A program made the position numbers and the translations under genes. This document shows positions 8,573-15,700 of a DNA stretch of 64,000 nt, piece after piece; within the stretch, counting starts at the first letter, position 1; every line of letters starts with the position of its first letter. The stretch lies in assembly GCF_001543285.1 (NCBI RefSeq), contig NZ_CP014164.1:1-64000 (forward strand), written 5' to 3'. The DNA comes from Aerococcus viridans. GTDB taxonomy: Bacteria > Bacillota > Bacilli > Lactobacillales > Aerococcaceae. The notes beneath the pieces were generated by a model. It ran no database searches and was not told the DNA's origin. It worked only from the letters and a program-made list of their open reading frames with translations.

Positions 8573-9897
8573 ATGTCTCAGAACGATAATATCAGACTTT
8601 TACTAAACATTAAAGATACTAACATCATATTTAACGAAGAAAATTGGATTCAAGAGCGTAATATTAAAGGAATAAATGTAAAAGTTTTTACTGGCACGTT
8701 AACCTACAAGCCCAAGGCTTGCCCTAAATGTGGTTGTATAAATGACCATTCTATCGTTAAAGATGGGTTTATGACGTCTAGGATCACGTGGTTACGCCAA
8801 TCCAATACACCAACCTATCTAGAGCTTAAGAAGCAACGCTTCTGGTGTCATGAATGCGATGGGCGCTTCATTGCTCATACCAGTGAGGTTGCACGTAATT
8901 GTCATATCGCTAAACAAGTGAAACAATCTGTTTTAGTTGAGGCTGCAGATACGATTTCAAACAAGGATCTCGCTCGTAGGCACTGTATCTCAGATAATAC
9001 TAGTAGACGAATTATTAATCGCTTTATGGATGACTATTTTCGTCGCAATCGCACAAAACTAGCGAAACACATGTGCTTCGATGAGATCAAATCTACAAAA
9101 CAAGCTGACAATCAAATGAGTTTTATTTTTAGTAATGAGGATACTCATGAAGTTCTTGGTATACTGCCCACTCGACAACTATACAAATTAAGAGAATACT
9201 TCCGCCAATTTAGTTTAAAAGAGCGCTCTGCTGTTGAAACCATTGTTGTTGATATGAATGCGCCTTATATGACTTTGGTTAGAGAAATATTTCCAAACAC
9301 CAAAGTAATTATTGATCGTTTTCATATCATTCAATTGATTTCACGTTCTTTAAACAAAACGAGAGTTCAAGTAATGAATACTTTCAATACAAATAGAAAT
9401 AATGGTGAAGATAAAAAGAGTATCGCAAGCTGAAAAGTTTTTGGAAGCTTATCCTAAAGGATTTCAACGAAGTTGATTTTATAAATTATAGAAAACAACG
9501 TTTATTTAAAGGGAAAATGGTTTGTGATATGGATATTCTTGATCATCTACTTTCTTTAGATGAGGATTTAACGGAAAATTACTGGGTATATCAAGCTTTA
9601 CTAGAGGCTTCTAAAGAAAATAATATCGAAATGTTTCATGAGACTATTACTGCAGAACGTCACCAAAATATCAGTAAATATATGCAAACCTCACTGAACA
9701 CATTATTGAAGAATATAGCGTTTATCGCAAACACCTTCCATTACAAGACTAGATCAAACGCTAGTCTAGAAGGAAAAAATAATCGTATCAAAGTTATAAA
9801 ATGTGTATCCTATGGATATCGTAATTTTTTCAATTTCAGAAATAGGGTGATGATTAGTTTCATTTTAAAACCTTGCAAGCCCGCTTCCCTTAATTAA
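8573..9897 (+). pseudogene. ISL3-family transposase, frame-disrupted
   Basis: This transposase would be about 440 residues if one frame were kept. The first part (8573-9433) has a zinc-ribbon (C50, C53 and C92, C95), a helix-turn-helix and the DDE aspartates at about residues 170 (CFDEIKS) and 227 (VVDMNAP). It stops after 286 codons. The expected continuation (YRKLKSFWKLILKDFNE) is in the -1 frame from 9418 and ends at 9897 with the catalytic glutamate in SLEGKNNRIK. The change happens at GAT AAA AAG AGT, where TAAAAAG is a heptamer of the kind used for -1 slippage. A one-base deletion is the simpler reading, since ISL3 elements normally have one continuous gene. Confidence 0.85.
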
Positions 9898-10166
9898 ATA
9901 AACATGATACATCCCGCTCGCTATGTTCAAAGAAAAAAACTGCAAGTGTACGTCCTTAGCCGTGAAAAAGCATGATATCGAGACCTTGGCTCGATATCAA
10001 GGCAGAGAGACCTTGGCTCTCGCCGGTGCCACGGCTCTTAAGGAACGTACACAGCAGTTCAAAGGACAAAAAAGATAGTTCTTCTTTTATCAAATCTCAT
10101 TTAAAATAAAATAAAAAAGAAACTCAAATCCATATAAAATGAATTTAAGTTTCTTGCTTAAATTAA
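9898..10166 (+). other. Non-coding hairpin-rich tail of the insertion sequence
   Basis: No gene is seen. Nested inverted repeats: an outer TGTACGTCCTTAGCCGTG against CACGGCTCTTAAGGAACGTA (about 9946-10052), and inside it GATATCGAG / CTCGATATC and GAGA / TCTC arms with ACCTTGGC loops. Further right a GAAACTCAAATCCAT / ATGAATTTAAGTTTC stem (about 10121-10154) may block read-through out of the element. Confidence 0.6.
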
Positions 10167-10193
10167 GCTATCCACATTAAATGTCGAAGAGCC
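10167..10193 (-). repeat. IS right inverted repeat
   Basis: The reverse complement matches the left end; it is followed directly by the second TTCAAATC. Confidence 0.85.
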
Positions 10194-10201
10194 TTCAAAT
10201 C
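10194..10201 (+). repeat. 8-bp target duplication, right copy
   Basis: TTCAAATC is identical to 8437-8444. Confidence 0.9.
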
Positions 10202-10211
10202 GAAGCCAAGC

Positions 10212-10243
10212 AAAAAGACTATGACATTTTGCCACAGTCTTTT
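10212..10243 (-). terminator. Terminator of M42 peptidase gene
   Basis: On the minus strand an AAAAGACTGTGGC / GTCATAGTCTTTT stem-loop is followed by T residues, 12 bases after the stop codon. Confidence 0.8.
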
Positions 10244-10255
10244 GGGTTCCTATGC

Positions 10256-11347
10256 TTATAAGTCCTGTAATGATGTGAAGGCTAGGTCCTCTGCTGTTAA
10301 GCCTTTTAAGAAGGCTACGGTGACGTCCACAGTATCTTGGAAGTCTTGATAGGCAGATATTAGGTAATGAGTATGTGCATAACGAGTTGGCATACCTAGT
10401 GTAATCACTGATACCCCATTATTTGCAGTATGGATTGAACCAGCGTTTGTACCACCACCATCGCGGACGGCTTGTTGGATTGTGATGCCAGCCTCTTCAC
10501 TAGCTTTCAAAAATAGATTGTTTAAGTGGTCAGAAGCGATATAAGTTGAATCACGATACCGTAATTGAGGTCCTTGTTTCACGCGTCCTTGGCCAAGTGT
10601 AGCTGATTTTGCGTAATCGTCTGAAGGCGTTCCCTCAAAAACGATGGCCACTTGTGGATCAATACGTTTTGTTGTGACTTTAGCCCCTCTTAAACCAACT
10701 TCTTCTTGAGTAGCAAAAGCGCCAACAAGATTGAATGGTAAGTTTTTCACGCCTTCAAGTCCTAATTCATTGAAGACAGCGATGGTTGCAGCTACACCAA
10801 GACGGTTGTCAAAGGCTTTACCAATCATCATGCCATTCTTTTCGTTGAACTGGAATTTGGTTGCTGGTACAACGGGTTGGCCGACTGTAATACCAAAATC
10901 GTTGATTACTTCTTCTCTTGAAGTAGCACCCACATCTAGCTTCAAGTCTGTTAAGGCTACTGGTTTAGCTTTTTCTTCTGCAGTCATGAAATGGATAGGT
11001 TTACTTGTGGCAACAGCTGGTACATAGCTTTCATTATCATTGGTTCTAACCATGAATAATTGCGACTGGGCAGAGGCCGCCGTCCAACCACCTAGAGCTT
11101 GCATCAATAATAAACCATTTTCGTCGATGGCTTGCACCATAAACCCGACTTCATCCATGTGGGAGTCTAACATGATCGTTGGTTTGTTGGGGTCAATGTC
11201 AGTAAAGTTCATATATAGGTTTTTCATAGCATCGGCTTGTAAGCTAAAATCGCCTTTGTTGGCTTTCACTACATCGATCACTTGGTCTTCATATCCTGGC
11301 GCCCCGTAAGCATTCGACACGTCTTCTAACAATTTAATATATTTCAT
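10256..11347 (-). CDS. pepA: M42-family glutamyl aminopeptidase / cellulase-M-type metallopeptidase
   Basis: A 363-residue cytoplasmic di-metal aminopeptidase; lactic acid bacterial PepA of this family removes N-terminal Glu/Asp. Expected ligands are visible: H63 and D65 (DSHMDEVG), D180 bridging (AFDNRLG), catalytic E215 and metal E216 (TQEEVGLRGA), E238 (VFEGTPSDD) and a C-terminal histidine in RYAHTH. The start at 11347 has AGAGGTG about 5 bases upstream. It is a single gene with its own terminator. It probably completes breakdown of imported peptides; the specificity is inferred. Confidence 0.88.
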   Translation of the reverse strand: MKYIKLLEDVSNAYGAPGYEDQVIDVVKANKGDFSLQADAMKNLYMNFTDIDPNKPTIMLDSHMDEVGFMVQAIDENGLLLMQALGGWTAASAQSQLFMVRTNDNESYVPAVATSKPIHFMTAEEKAKPVALTDLKLDVGATSREEVINDFGITVGQPVVPATKFQFNEKNGMMIGKAFDNRLGVAATIAVFNELGLEGVKNLPFNLVGAFATQEEVGLRGAKVTTKRIDPQVAIVFEGTPSDDYAKSATLGQGRVKQGPQLRYRDSTYIASDHLNNLFLKASEEAGITIQQAVRDGGGTNAGSIHTANNGVSVITLGMPTRYAHTHYLISAYQDFQDTVDVTVAFLKGLTAEDLAFTSLQDL

Positions 11348-11425
11348 ATTGCACCTCTTTAGACTTTCTAATGTAACCATTCTACCGATATTTATTGGAA
11401 AATGAAAGCGAGTGCCCTTCAAAGT

Positions 11426-11468
11426 AAAAAGCCCCTCTCCTTGCTAGCCAGCAAAGACAGGGATGGCT
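11426..11468 (-). terminator. Terminator of small GNAT gene
   Basis: The minus strand has a long imperfect stem (AGCC-TCCCT..CTTTGCT / AGCAAGGAGAGGGGCT) ending in five T. Confidence 0.75.
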
Positions 11469-11480
11469 CTTCTTCAATCC

Positions 11481-11771
11481 TTATTTGTCTGCATTAATGT
11501 GGTCGTATTTCGCTGGGTTTTCGTTGAATTTCTTCACGACATATGGGCATACGGCTTTAATTTTTCGGCCTTTTGCCTCTGAGTCGGCAACTAGGTGGTC
11601 GACAAGTTGCGCAGCAACACCTTGTCCGCGTAAACTTGGATCCGTCCATGTGTGTGTTGCGACGATGACATTGTCTGCCTTTGGTTGATACTCGATTTCA
11701 GCAATACGTTTGTCGCCTGCTTCGTTAAAAATGGCAAATCCATTGGTGACTTCTTTAATTTCGTATCCCAT
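11481..11771 (-). CDS. Small GNAT-fold N-acetyltransferase (YjdJ/NATD1 type)
   Basis: A 96-residue protein with the short GCN5-related fold (PF14542 type). The acetyl-CoA loop is seen as LRGQGVAAQLVDHLV, followed by the terminal AKGRKIKAVCPYVVKKFNENP stretch typical of this subfamily. GGAGGG lies 7 bases before the ATG at 11771, which decides this start over an upstream one. The substrate is unknown for the family. It is monocistronic. Confidence 0.85.
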   Translation of the reverse strand: MGYEIKEVTNGFAIFNEAGDKRIAEIEYQPKADNVIVATHTWTDPSLRGQGVAAQLVDHLVADSEAKGRKIKAVCPYVVKKFNENPAKYDHINADK

Positions 11772-11853
11772 ATATTCCCTCCTCAACTTGTGTGACGCTT
11801 TATTACCTTAATCATATCAAAATCTAGGGACAATAGCTCAAAATTAGCCTTGG

Positions 11854-11883
11854 TTGACCTTATTTTCATTTACTCGGTATAAT
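11854..11883 (+). promoter_or_regulatory. Promoter of PH-domain gene
   Basis: TTGACC, 18 bases, TATAAT, about 50 bases upstream of the gene. Confidence 0.7.
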
Positions 11884-11933
11884 GAAGTGAACTTAAATGG
11901 TAGGCAACTGTTTTACAAAAAAGGAGTGGCAAT

Positions 11934-12314
11934 ATGGGCTTATTTTCAGGATTATTTGGTAATGCTTCAGAAGCGGATAAGGAGCGAGTTTCCGAGGCCT
12001 TGGAGAAGGTACTCATTCCCGGTGAATCAATTGAATTATCTTACAACATCTTGCGAGACTTAGTCGTATTTACATCATATCGATTAATTTTAATGGATAA
12101 ACAAGGGATTACCGGTAAGAAACGAGACTTCATGAGTGTACCTTACAAGTCAATTTCACGCTTTTCAGTAGAAACTGTGGGGAATTTTGATGTGGATGCT
12201 GAAGTAGATATTTACTTATCTGGTAACGACCAACCAACGATCGCCCTACAATTTAGAGGTGGTGACGTGGTATATGATGTACAGCGCGCCCTAGCAGCAG
12301 CCGTATTACTGTAA
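11934..12314 (+). CDS. Bacterial PH-domain protein (PF08000 type)
   Basis: A 126-residue protein that is almost all one bacterial pleckstrin-homology-like domain, with strands around YRLILMDKQGITGKKRDF and VPYKSISRFSVET. There is no signal peptide or membrane segment, so it is cytoplasmic or peripherally bound. An AGGAG site 8 bases upstream supports the start. Function is unknown for the family, which is common in Firmicutes as a stand-alone gene. Its promoter and terminator mark it as a single-gene unit. Confidence 0.85.
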   Translation: MGLFSGLFGNASEADKERVSEALEKVLIPGESIELSYNILRDLVVFTSYRLILMDKQGITGKKRDFMSVPYKSISRFSVETVGNFDVDAEVDIYLSGNDQPTIALQFRGGDVVYDVQRALAAAVLL

Positions 12315-12337
12315 GAATTTAGATATCAACTACATTG

Positions 12338-12371
12338 GAGTTGACTGAATAATCGTCAGCTCTTTTCTTTT
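12338..12371 (+). terminator. Terminator of PH-domain gene
   Basis: A GAGTTGAC / GTCAGCTC stem, 9-base loop, then TTTTCTTTT. Confidence 0.8.
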
Positions 12372-12430
12372 GCCTATCATTTGTATAGCAGTTGATGACT
12401 GCCAATTCAACATCCGGTGACTATTTTGCC

Positions 12431-12478
12431 AAAAAAATAACCCCCTAAAGTTAGGTTTTTGGTCTACCTTTAGAGGGT
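12431..12478 (-). terminator. Terminator of minus-strand small-peptide unit
   Basis: The minus strand shows CCCTCTAAAG pairing with CTTTAGGGGG and then a run of seven T. No annotated-size gene precedes it, which implies a minus-strand transcript from the 12.5-13.0 kb gap. Confidence 0.8.
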
Positions 12479-12589
12479 CCCATTCAACAAACGATGCTGC
12501 CTAACTGTTGGCTTTTAGGCTTGTTGATGATTCGGTGTTTTGATTGATATATATTTTGATGTTTAGCTAGTAACGGCTAGCACCGAGAT

Positions 12590-12608
12590 ACAAAGGATCA
12601 CCTCCTTA
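12590..12608 (-). promoter_or_regulatory. Extended Shine-Dalgarno, 13-nt match to 16S 3' end
   Basis: The minus strand carries AAGGAGGTGATCC, the exact complement of the 16S rRNA 3' tail seen at 20298-20310. It begins at the stop codon of the 29-codon ORF. Seven bases after GGAGG is a TTG that opens an eight-codon frame (MYLGASRY, stop). Confidence 0.5.
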
Positions 12609-12695
12609 AGGCGGGACAGCTTTTGAATGCATCATCCGGTTAACAAACGCAAGGTTAACACTGTGTTGTTTGATAGAGATCATACATTTTTTCAT
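12606..12695 (-). CDS. Possible 29-residue peptide
   Basis: An ATG preceded by a strong AGGAGGAAAG site starts a 29-codon basic ORF (begins MKKCMISIKQHS, ends SKAVPP). It lies downstream of an internal terminator hairpin and just ahead of the extended Shine-Dalgarno. The product is not recognised; it may be a leader peptide or the scar of a lost gene. Confidence 0.4.
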   Translation of the reverse strand: MKKCMISIKQHSVNLAFVNRMMHSKAVPP

Positions 12696-12728
12696 TTTAT
12701 CTTTCCTCCTAAAGGTGTGAAAATCCAT

Positions 12729-12763
12729 AAAAAAATAGCGTCAGACACTAAGGTCAAACGCTA
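12729..12763 (-). terminator. Internal terminator/attenuator in small-peptide unit
   Basis: The minus strand has TAGCGTTTGA..TCTGACGCTA (outer TAGCGT / ACGCTA pairs) and then seven T. It overlaps the stop codon of the 46-codon ORF and could attenuate transcription into the next ORF. Confidence 0.7.
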
Positions 12764-12894
12764 GAATTTTTAATAGCTATTTTCATTGTAGTCGGTGTAA
12801 GAACTGCAGCATCAAGGGCACAAGGGCAGGCAGAACCGTTAGCTGGTAACTGGTTCAACGGTGCATTCCAAGTGTTATACAATAGATTCGTCAT
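12754..12894 (-). CDS. Possible 46-residue peptide
   Basis: An ATG with GTGAGGT about 6 bases upstream starts a 46-codon ORF (begins MTNLLYNTWNAPLNQLP, with a central CPC). It follows an extended -10 promoter. It is not recognised. Caution: the opposite strand of the same bases reads as a hydrophobic stretch (AIFIVVGVRTAASRAQGQ..) ending in a stop at 12942, which could be the remnant of a membrane protein gene. Confidence 0.35.
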   Translation of the reverse strand: MTNLLYNTWNAPLNQLPANGSACPCALDAAVLTPTTMKIAIKNSSV

Positions 12895-12967
12895 TTTATA
12901 CCTCACAAATTTGGCAAATGGGTTGAATTCAATTGGCTGATTTTTTTGCTACAATTTTTACACTTTC

Positions 12968-12990
12968 ATCATAGCATGACCAATTTTCGC
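12968..12990 (-). promoter_or_regulatory. Extended -10 promoter of small-peptide unit
   Basis: The minus strand reads TGCTATGAT (TGN plus TATGAT); a TTAGAC lies 19 bases further up. It points away from the CofE-like gene. Confidence 0.45.
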
Positions 12991-13051
12991 TTGTCTAATA
13001 ATTATACTTTAAAAATAATGAGAAAAATGTTCGGCTTTTGCCCATACTTGA

Positions 13052-13080
13052 TTGGCAAAGGGTTTATGTTGATATATAAT
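13052..13080 (+). promoter_or_regulatory. Promoter of CofE-like gene
   Basis: TTGGCA, exactly 17 bases, perfect TATAAT. Confidence 0.8.
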
Positions 13081-13130
13081 AAAGCAGTATGCCACAAAGG
13101 CGCAAGAGAATTTTGAAGGGACGATTATTT

Positions 13131-14324
13131 ATGTCTAGAGCTGTAGGTACTGTTGTAAGAGGGTTACGTGCCCCAATTATTAAAGAGAACGATGACCTAG
13201 CTGGTATCGTTGTAGATACTGTCTTAAACGCTGCTAAAGAAGAAGGTTATGAAGTTCGTGACCACGATATCGTAACAGTTACAGAGTCAATTCTAGCTCG
13301 TGCACAAGGAAACTTTGCTGAGTTAGATGCTGTTGTAAAAGATATCCAACGTCAAACAAAGAGCGAAACGATTGGTATCCTTAACCCAATCCTTAGCCGT
13401 AACCGTTTCTACGCCATCTTAAAAGGTATCGCTATGTCAGCGAAAAAAATCGTGATTCAATTAAGCTACCCTTCTGATGAGGTGGGTAATCGTTTAATTT
13501 CACGCGATGAATTAGAAGCATCTGGTTTAAACCCATACACTGACGTTTTAACAGAAGCTGAATTCCGTAACCACTTCCCAAACTTAGCACATGAGTTTAC
13601 AGGTGAAGACTACGTTGCTTTATATAAAAAATGCGTGGAAGAAACTGGTGCAGAATGTGAAATTATTTTCGCTAACCACCCACAAACCATTTTAGACTAC
13701 GCAGATACAGTTGTAATCGCTGATATCCACGACCGTAAATACACACGCCGTACTTTAGAAAAACATGGCGCTAAAGAAATCATTGGTTTAGACCAAATCT
13801 TAAACCAATCAATCGATGGTTCTGGTTACAACGAAGACTTCGGTTTATTAGGCGCTAACCTTTCTGGTAACAACAGCTTGAAACTATTCCCTCGTGATGC
13901 ACAAGCATTCGTTGAAGACGTTCAAAAACGTTTATTAGAAGCAACTGGTAAAGCTGTTGAAGTAATGGTTTACGGTGACGGTGCTTTCCAAGATCCAGTT
14001 GGCCACATCTGGGAGTTAGCTGACCCTGTTGTATCACCTGGTTTCACTAAAGGTTTATCTGGCACACCAGACGAAATCAAAATCAAATACGTTGCGGACA
14101 ATCAGTTCGGTGACTTATCTGGTGAAGCATTAACAGAAGCGATGCGTGCTTACATCAAAGACCATGACAAAATCGATGAAGCTGGACACAACACATCATT
14201 AGGTACAACACCGCGTAACATCACTGACTTAGTTGGGTCATTATCTGACTTAACTTCAGGTTCAGGAGACAAGGGTACGCCGTTTATCTATATCCAAGGC
14301 TACTTCGACAAATATTCTGACTAA
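13131..14324 (+). CDS. CofE-like protein (F420-0:L-glutamate ligase family)
   Basis: A 397-residue protein of the F420 ligase family (PF01996), which in actinobacteria and archaea adds glutamate to coenzyme F420. The N-terminal AVGTVVRGLRAPIIKENDDL and VTVTESILARAQGN stretches fit that fold, as does the YGDGAFQDPVGHIWELADPV region. F420 is not known in Lactobacillales and no other F420 gene is in the window, so the protein probably ligates an amino acid to another substrate; this is inference. The start at 13131 follows GAAGGGA; an upstream in-frame ATG lacks a site. The gene has a near-consensus promoter and a strong terminator. Confidence 0.75.
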   Translation: MSRAVGTVVRGLRAPIIKENDDLAGIVVDTVLNAAKEEGYEVRDHDIVTVTESILARAQGNFAELDAVVKDIQRQTKSETIGILNPILSRNRFYAILKGIAMSAKKIVIQLSYPSDEVGNRLISRDELEASGLNPYTDVLTEAEFRNHFPNLAHEFTGEDYVALYKKCVEETGAECEIIFANHPQTILDYADTVVIADIHDRKYTRRTLEKHGAKEIIGLDQILNQSIDGSGYNEDFGLLGANLSGNNSLKLFPRDAQAFVEDVQKRLLEATGKAVEVMVYGDGAFQDPVGHIWELADPVVSPGFTKGLSGTPDEIKIKYVADNQFGDLSGEALTEAMRAYIKDHDKIDEAGHNTSLGTTPRNITDLVGSLSDLTSGSGDKGTPFIYIQGYFDKYSD

Positions 14325-14336
14325 TAACAGGATGTG

Positions 14337-14475
14337 AGTGAGAACGTTTAACTCCACAATGATGGCGTAAATAGGCAAAGTGATAGCACATCAAGAAGAC
14401 TATTTGCGTAGCAGAATTGAGCTGGTCGCACGAGCTCAACTTTAGGGTGTGAGTTTCGGCGCTAAGTCTGGTCCC
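14337..14475 (+). repeat. Structured intergenic repeat, copy A
   Basis: A non-coding multi-hairpin element that starts with GGATGTGAGTGAGAACG and ends with GGGTGTGAGTTTCGGCGC. Inside are GCGTAAATAG / CTATTTGCGT and TTGAGC / GCTCAA stems. The words GAGCTGGTC and GGTGTGAGT recur in copy B on the other strand. Confidence 0.45.
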
Positions 14476-14507
14476 CACTCTTAATCAGATAATAACTTTA
14501 ACTATTA

Positions 14508-14537
14508 GGGACACGACCATGCTTGTGTCCCTTTTTT
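14508..14537 (+). terminator. Terminator of CofE-like gene
   Basis: GGGACAC / GTGTCCC stem with a 10-base loop and six T. It lies 180 bases after the stop, so copy A of the repeat would be part of the message. Confidence 0.85.
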
Positions 14538-14545
14538 GCGTACGC

Positions 14546-14580
14546 AAAAAAATAACCAGCCGTTGGGAGGACAGCTGGTT
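14546..14580 (-). terminator. Minus-strand terminator
   Basis: The minus strand has AACCAGCTG.. / ..CGGCTGGTT followed by ATTTTTTT. The transcript it would end is not identified. Confidence 0.7.
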
Positions 14581-14588
14581 AAAATGAT

Positions 14589-14658
14589 AATCTTTCATTT
14601 GGGAGGAGAAAGATTTATGAAGAAAAGTTTGGTTTGTTTATTGGGTATACTTATATAA
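14589..14658 (+). CDS. 13-residue leader-like ORF with hairpin-held Shine-Dalgarno
   Basis: ATG at 14617 starts MKKSLVCLLGILI and stops at 14658. The very strong GGGAGGAG site sits in the loop of an AATCTTT / AAAGATT hairpin (14589-14615), as in thermosensor or leader control. No gene follows on this strand. It may be the start of a lost secreted protein gene or a leader peptide. Confidence 0.35.
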
Positions 14659-14757
14659 TAGGCGATACTTTTGAAGATATGATGAAATTGTTAGCAAATT
14701 TTGTGACAAATATGTGATAAAAGTTTTAACAATTTCTAAAGGCAAGATTTTACCGTA

Positions 14758-14791
14758 AAGAAAGGCCTATGACTTTCATATCATAGACCTT
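14758..14791 (-). terminator. Terminator downstream of pcp
   Basis: The minus strand has GGTCTATGA / TCATAGGCC and TTTCTTT. It would end the pcp message 250 bases after its stop, leaving copy B of the structured repeat in the 3' UTR. Confidence 0.6.
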
Positions 14792-14811
14792 CTTGAAAAT
14801 AGTTACTATTT

Positions 14812-15036
14812 TGAGCAGGTACTCACACCTTGTAGTCGAGTGCGCTTCTTGCGCATAGGCATCCGTATGTCACTACGTTCCTACGAATGCTTTATTGACC
14901 AGCTCACGTCCACTTCGCACCTTCAATTGGGCTTACTTTGGTAGTCCGGCCTCCACTTCAGACTAGTTTGCATCATACTTTCTGTGATACAGCACTAGTC
15001 TTCCAATGCTACCTACCTAAGCGCAAAGCTCGCACC
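14812..15036 (-). repeat. Structured intergenic repeat, copy B
   Basis: A non-coding element read on the minus strand: it begins GGTGCGAGCTTTGCGC, has GGTGCGAAGTGGACGTGAGC in the middle and ends GGTGTGAGTACC. Stems seen: GACTAGT / ACTAGTC, GCATTCGTA / TACGGATGC and TGCGC / GCGCA. It shares GAGCTGGTC and the GGTGTGAGT end with copy A, in opposite orientation. Confidence 0.45.
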
Positions 15037-15041
15037 TTTTT

Positions 15042-15689
15042 TTAATGTGTTTTGCCGCCGACGATTTTCATGTCTTCTTTGCCGTCAAAGTCCACAATGG
15101 CTGCGATGGCTGCTTCGATTCCGCGAACGATGTCTTCCAAGGCCATAGATGGCGTGTTTGGACGGTTTGTGACTTGTTCTGGTAGGAATGGAATGTGCAT
15201 GAAACCAGCTTTGATGTTAGGATACTCTTTATTGGTTAAGTATAGCGAATGGTACATAATATGGTTGCAAACAAAAGTACCTGCCGTATTAGACACTTCC
15301 GCTGGCACGCTAGCGTCTTTCATGTAAGTAACCATTGCCTTAATTGGCAACTGGCTAAAGTAAGCTGGTTGCCCGTCTTCTTTGATAGGTTCGTCAATTG
15401 GTTGTTGCCCTTCGTTATCTGGAATACGTGCATCATCTTCATTGATGGCTACCCGTTCAGGTGTTAAGGCAAATCGTCCGCCCGCTTGACCGATATTCAA
15501 AATATAGTCAGGTTGGTGCTCTTCAATTGCTCTTTTTTCTACTTCTGCACTTTTATTAAAAACAGTTGGAATTTCTAATTTGATAATTTCCGCACCCTTG
15601 ATTTCTTCCGTCAAACGTTTCACTGCCTCAATCGCTGGGTTAATCGTATCATCACCAAATGGATCGAATCCTGTTACCAAAATTTTCAT
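15042..15689 (-). CDS. pcp: Pyrrolidone-carboxylate peptidase
   Basis: A 215-residue C15 cysteine peptidase that removes N-terminal pyroglutamate from peptides in the cytoplasm. The catalytic triad is in place: E78 (TPERVAIN), C141 ([10 protein letters not shown]) and H165 (MHIPFLP). The length is normal. AGGAGGT lies 8 bases before the ATG at 15689, which fixes the start. It lies 11 bases downstream of the DUF969/DUF979 locus, an arrangement known from other Firmicutes; those partners are broken here but pcp looks intact. Confidence 0.93.
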   Translation of the reverse strand: MKILVTGFDPFGDDTINPAIEAVKRLTEEIKGAEIIKLEIPTVFNKSAEVEKRAIEEHQPDYILNIGQAGGRFALTPERVAINEDDARIPDNEGQQPIDEPIKEDGQPAYFSQLPIKAMVTYMKDASVPAEVSNTAGTFVCNHIMYHSLYLTNKEYPNIKAGFMHIPFLPEQVTNRPNTPSMALEDIVRGIEAAIAAIVDFDGKEDMKIVGGKTH

Positions 15690-15700
15690 TTTTATACCTC

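Larger units (their letters stand above)
8445..10193 (+). mobile_element. ISL3-family insertion sequence, complete ends
   Basis: A 1749-bp element. Its ends are imperfect inverted repeats of about 26 bases: left starts GGGTCTCCGACTTTTGGTGT, right (reverse complement) starts GGCTCTTCGACATTTAATGT, both followed by GGAT. The 8-bp direct repeats outside fit ISL3-family transposition. The single transposase gene is on the plus strand and is broken by a -1 shift. A non-coding tail of about 270 bases with nested hairpins lies between the gene and the right end. The element separates the usp operon from the M42 peptidase gene and disrupts no coding sequence. Confidence 0.92.

Noticed and set aside
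13089..14324. First impression of an arginine deiminase (arcA) gene
   Set aside because: The deiminase motifs are absent; the sequence fits the F420 ligase family.
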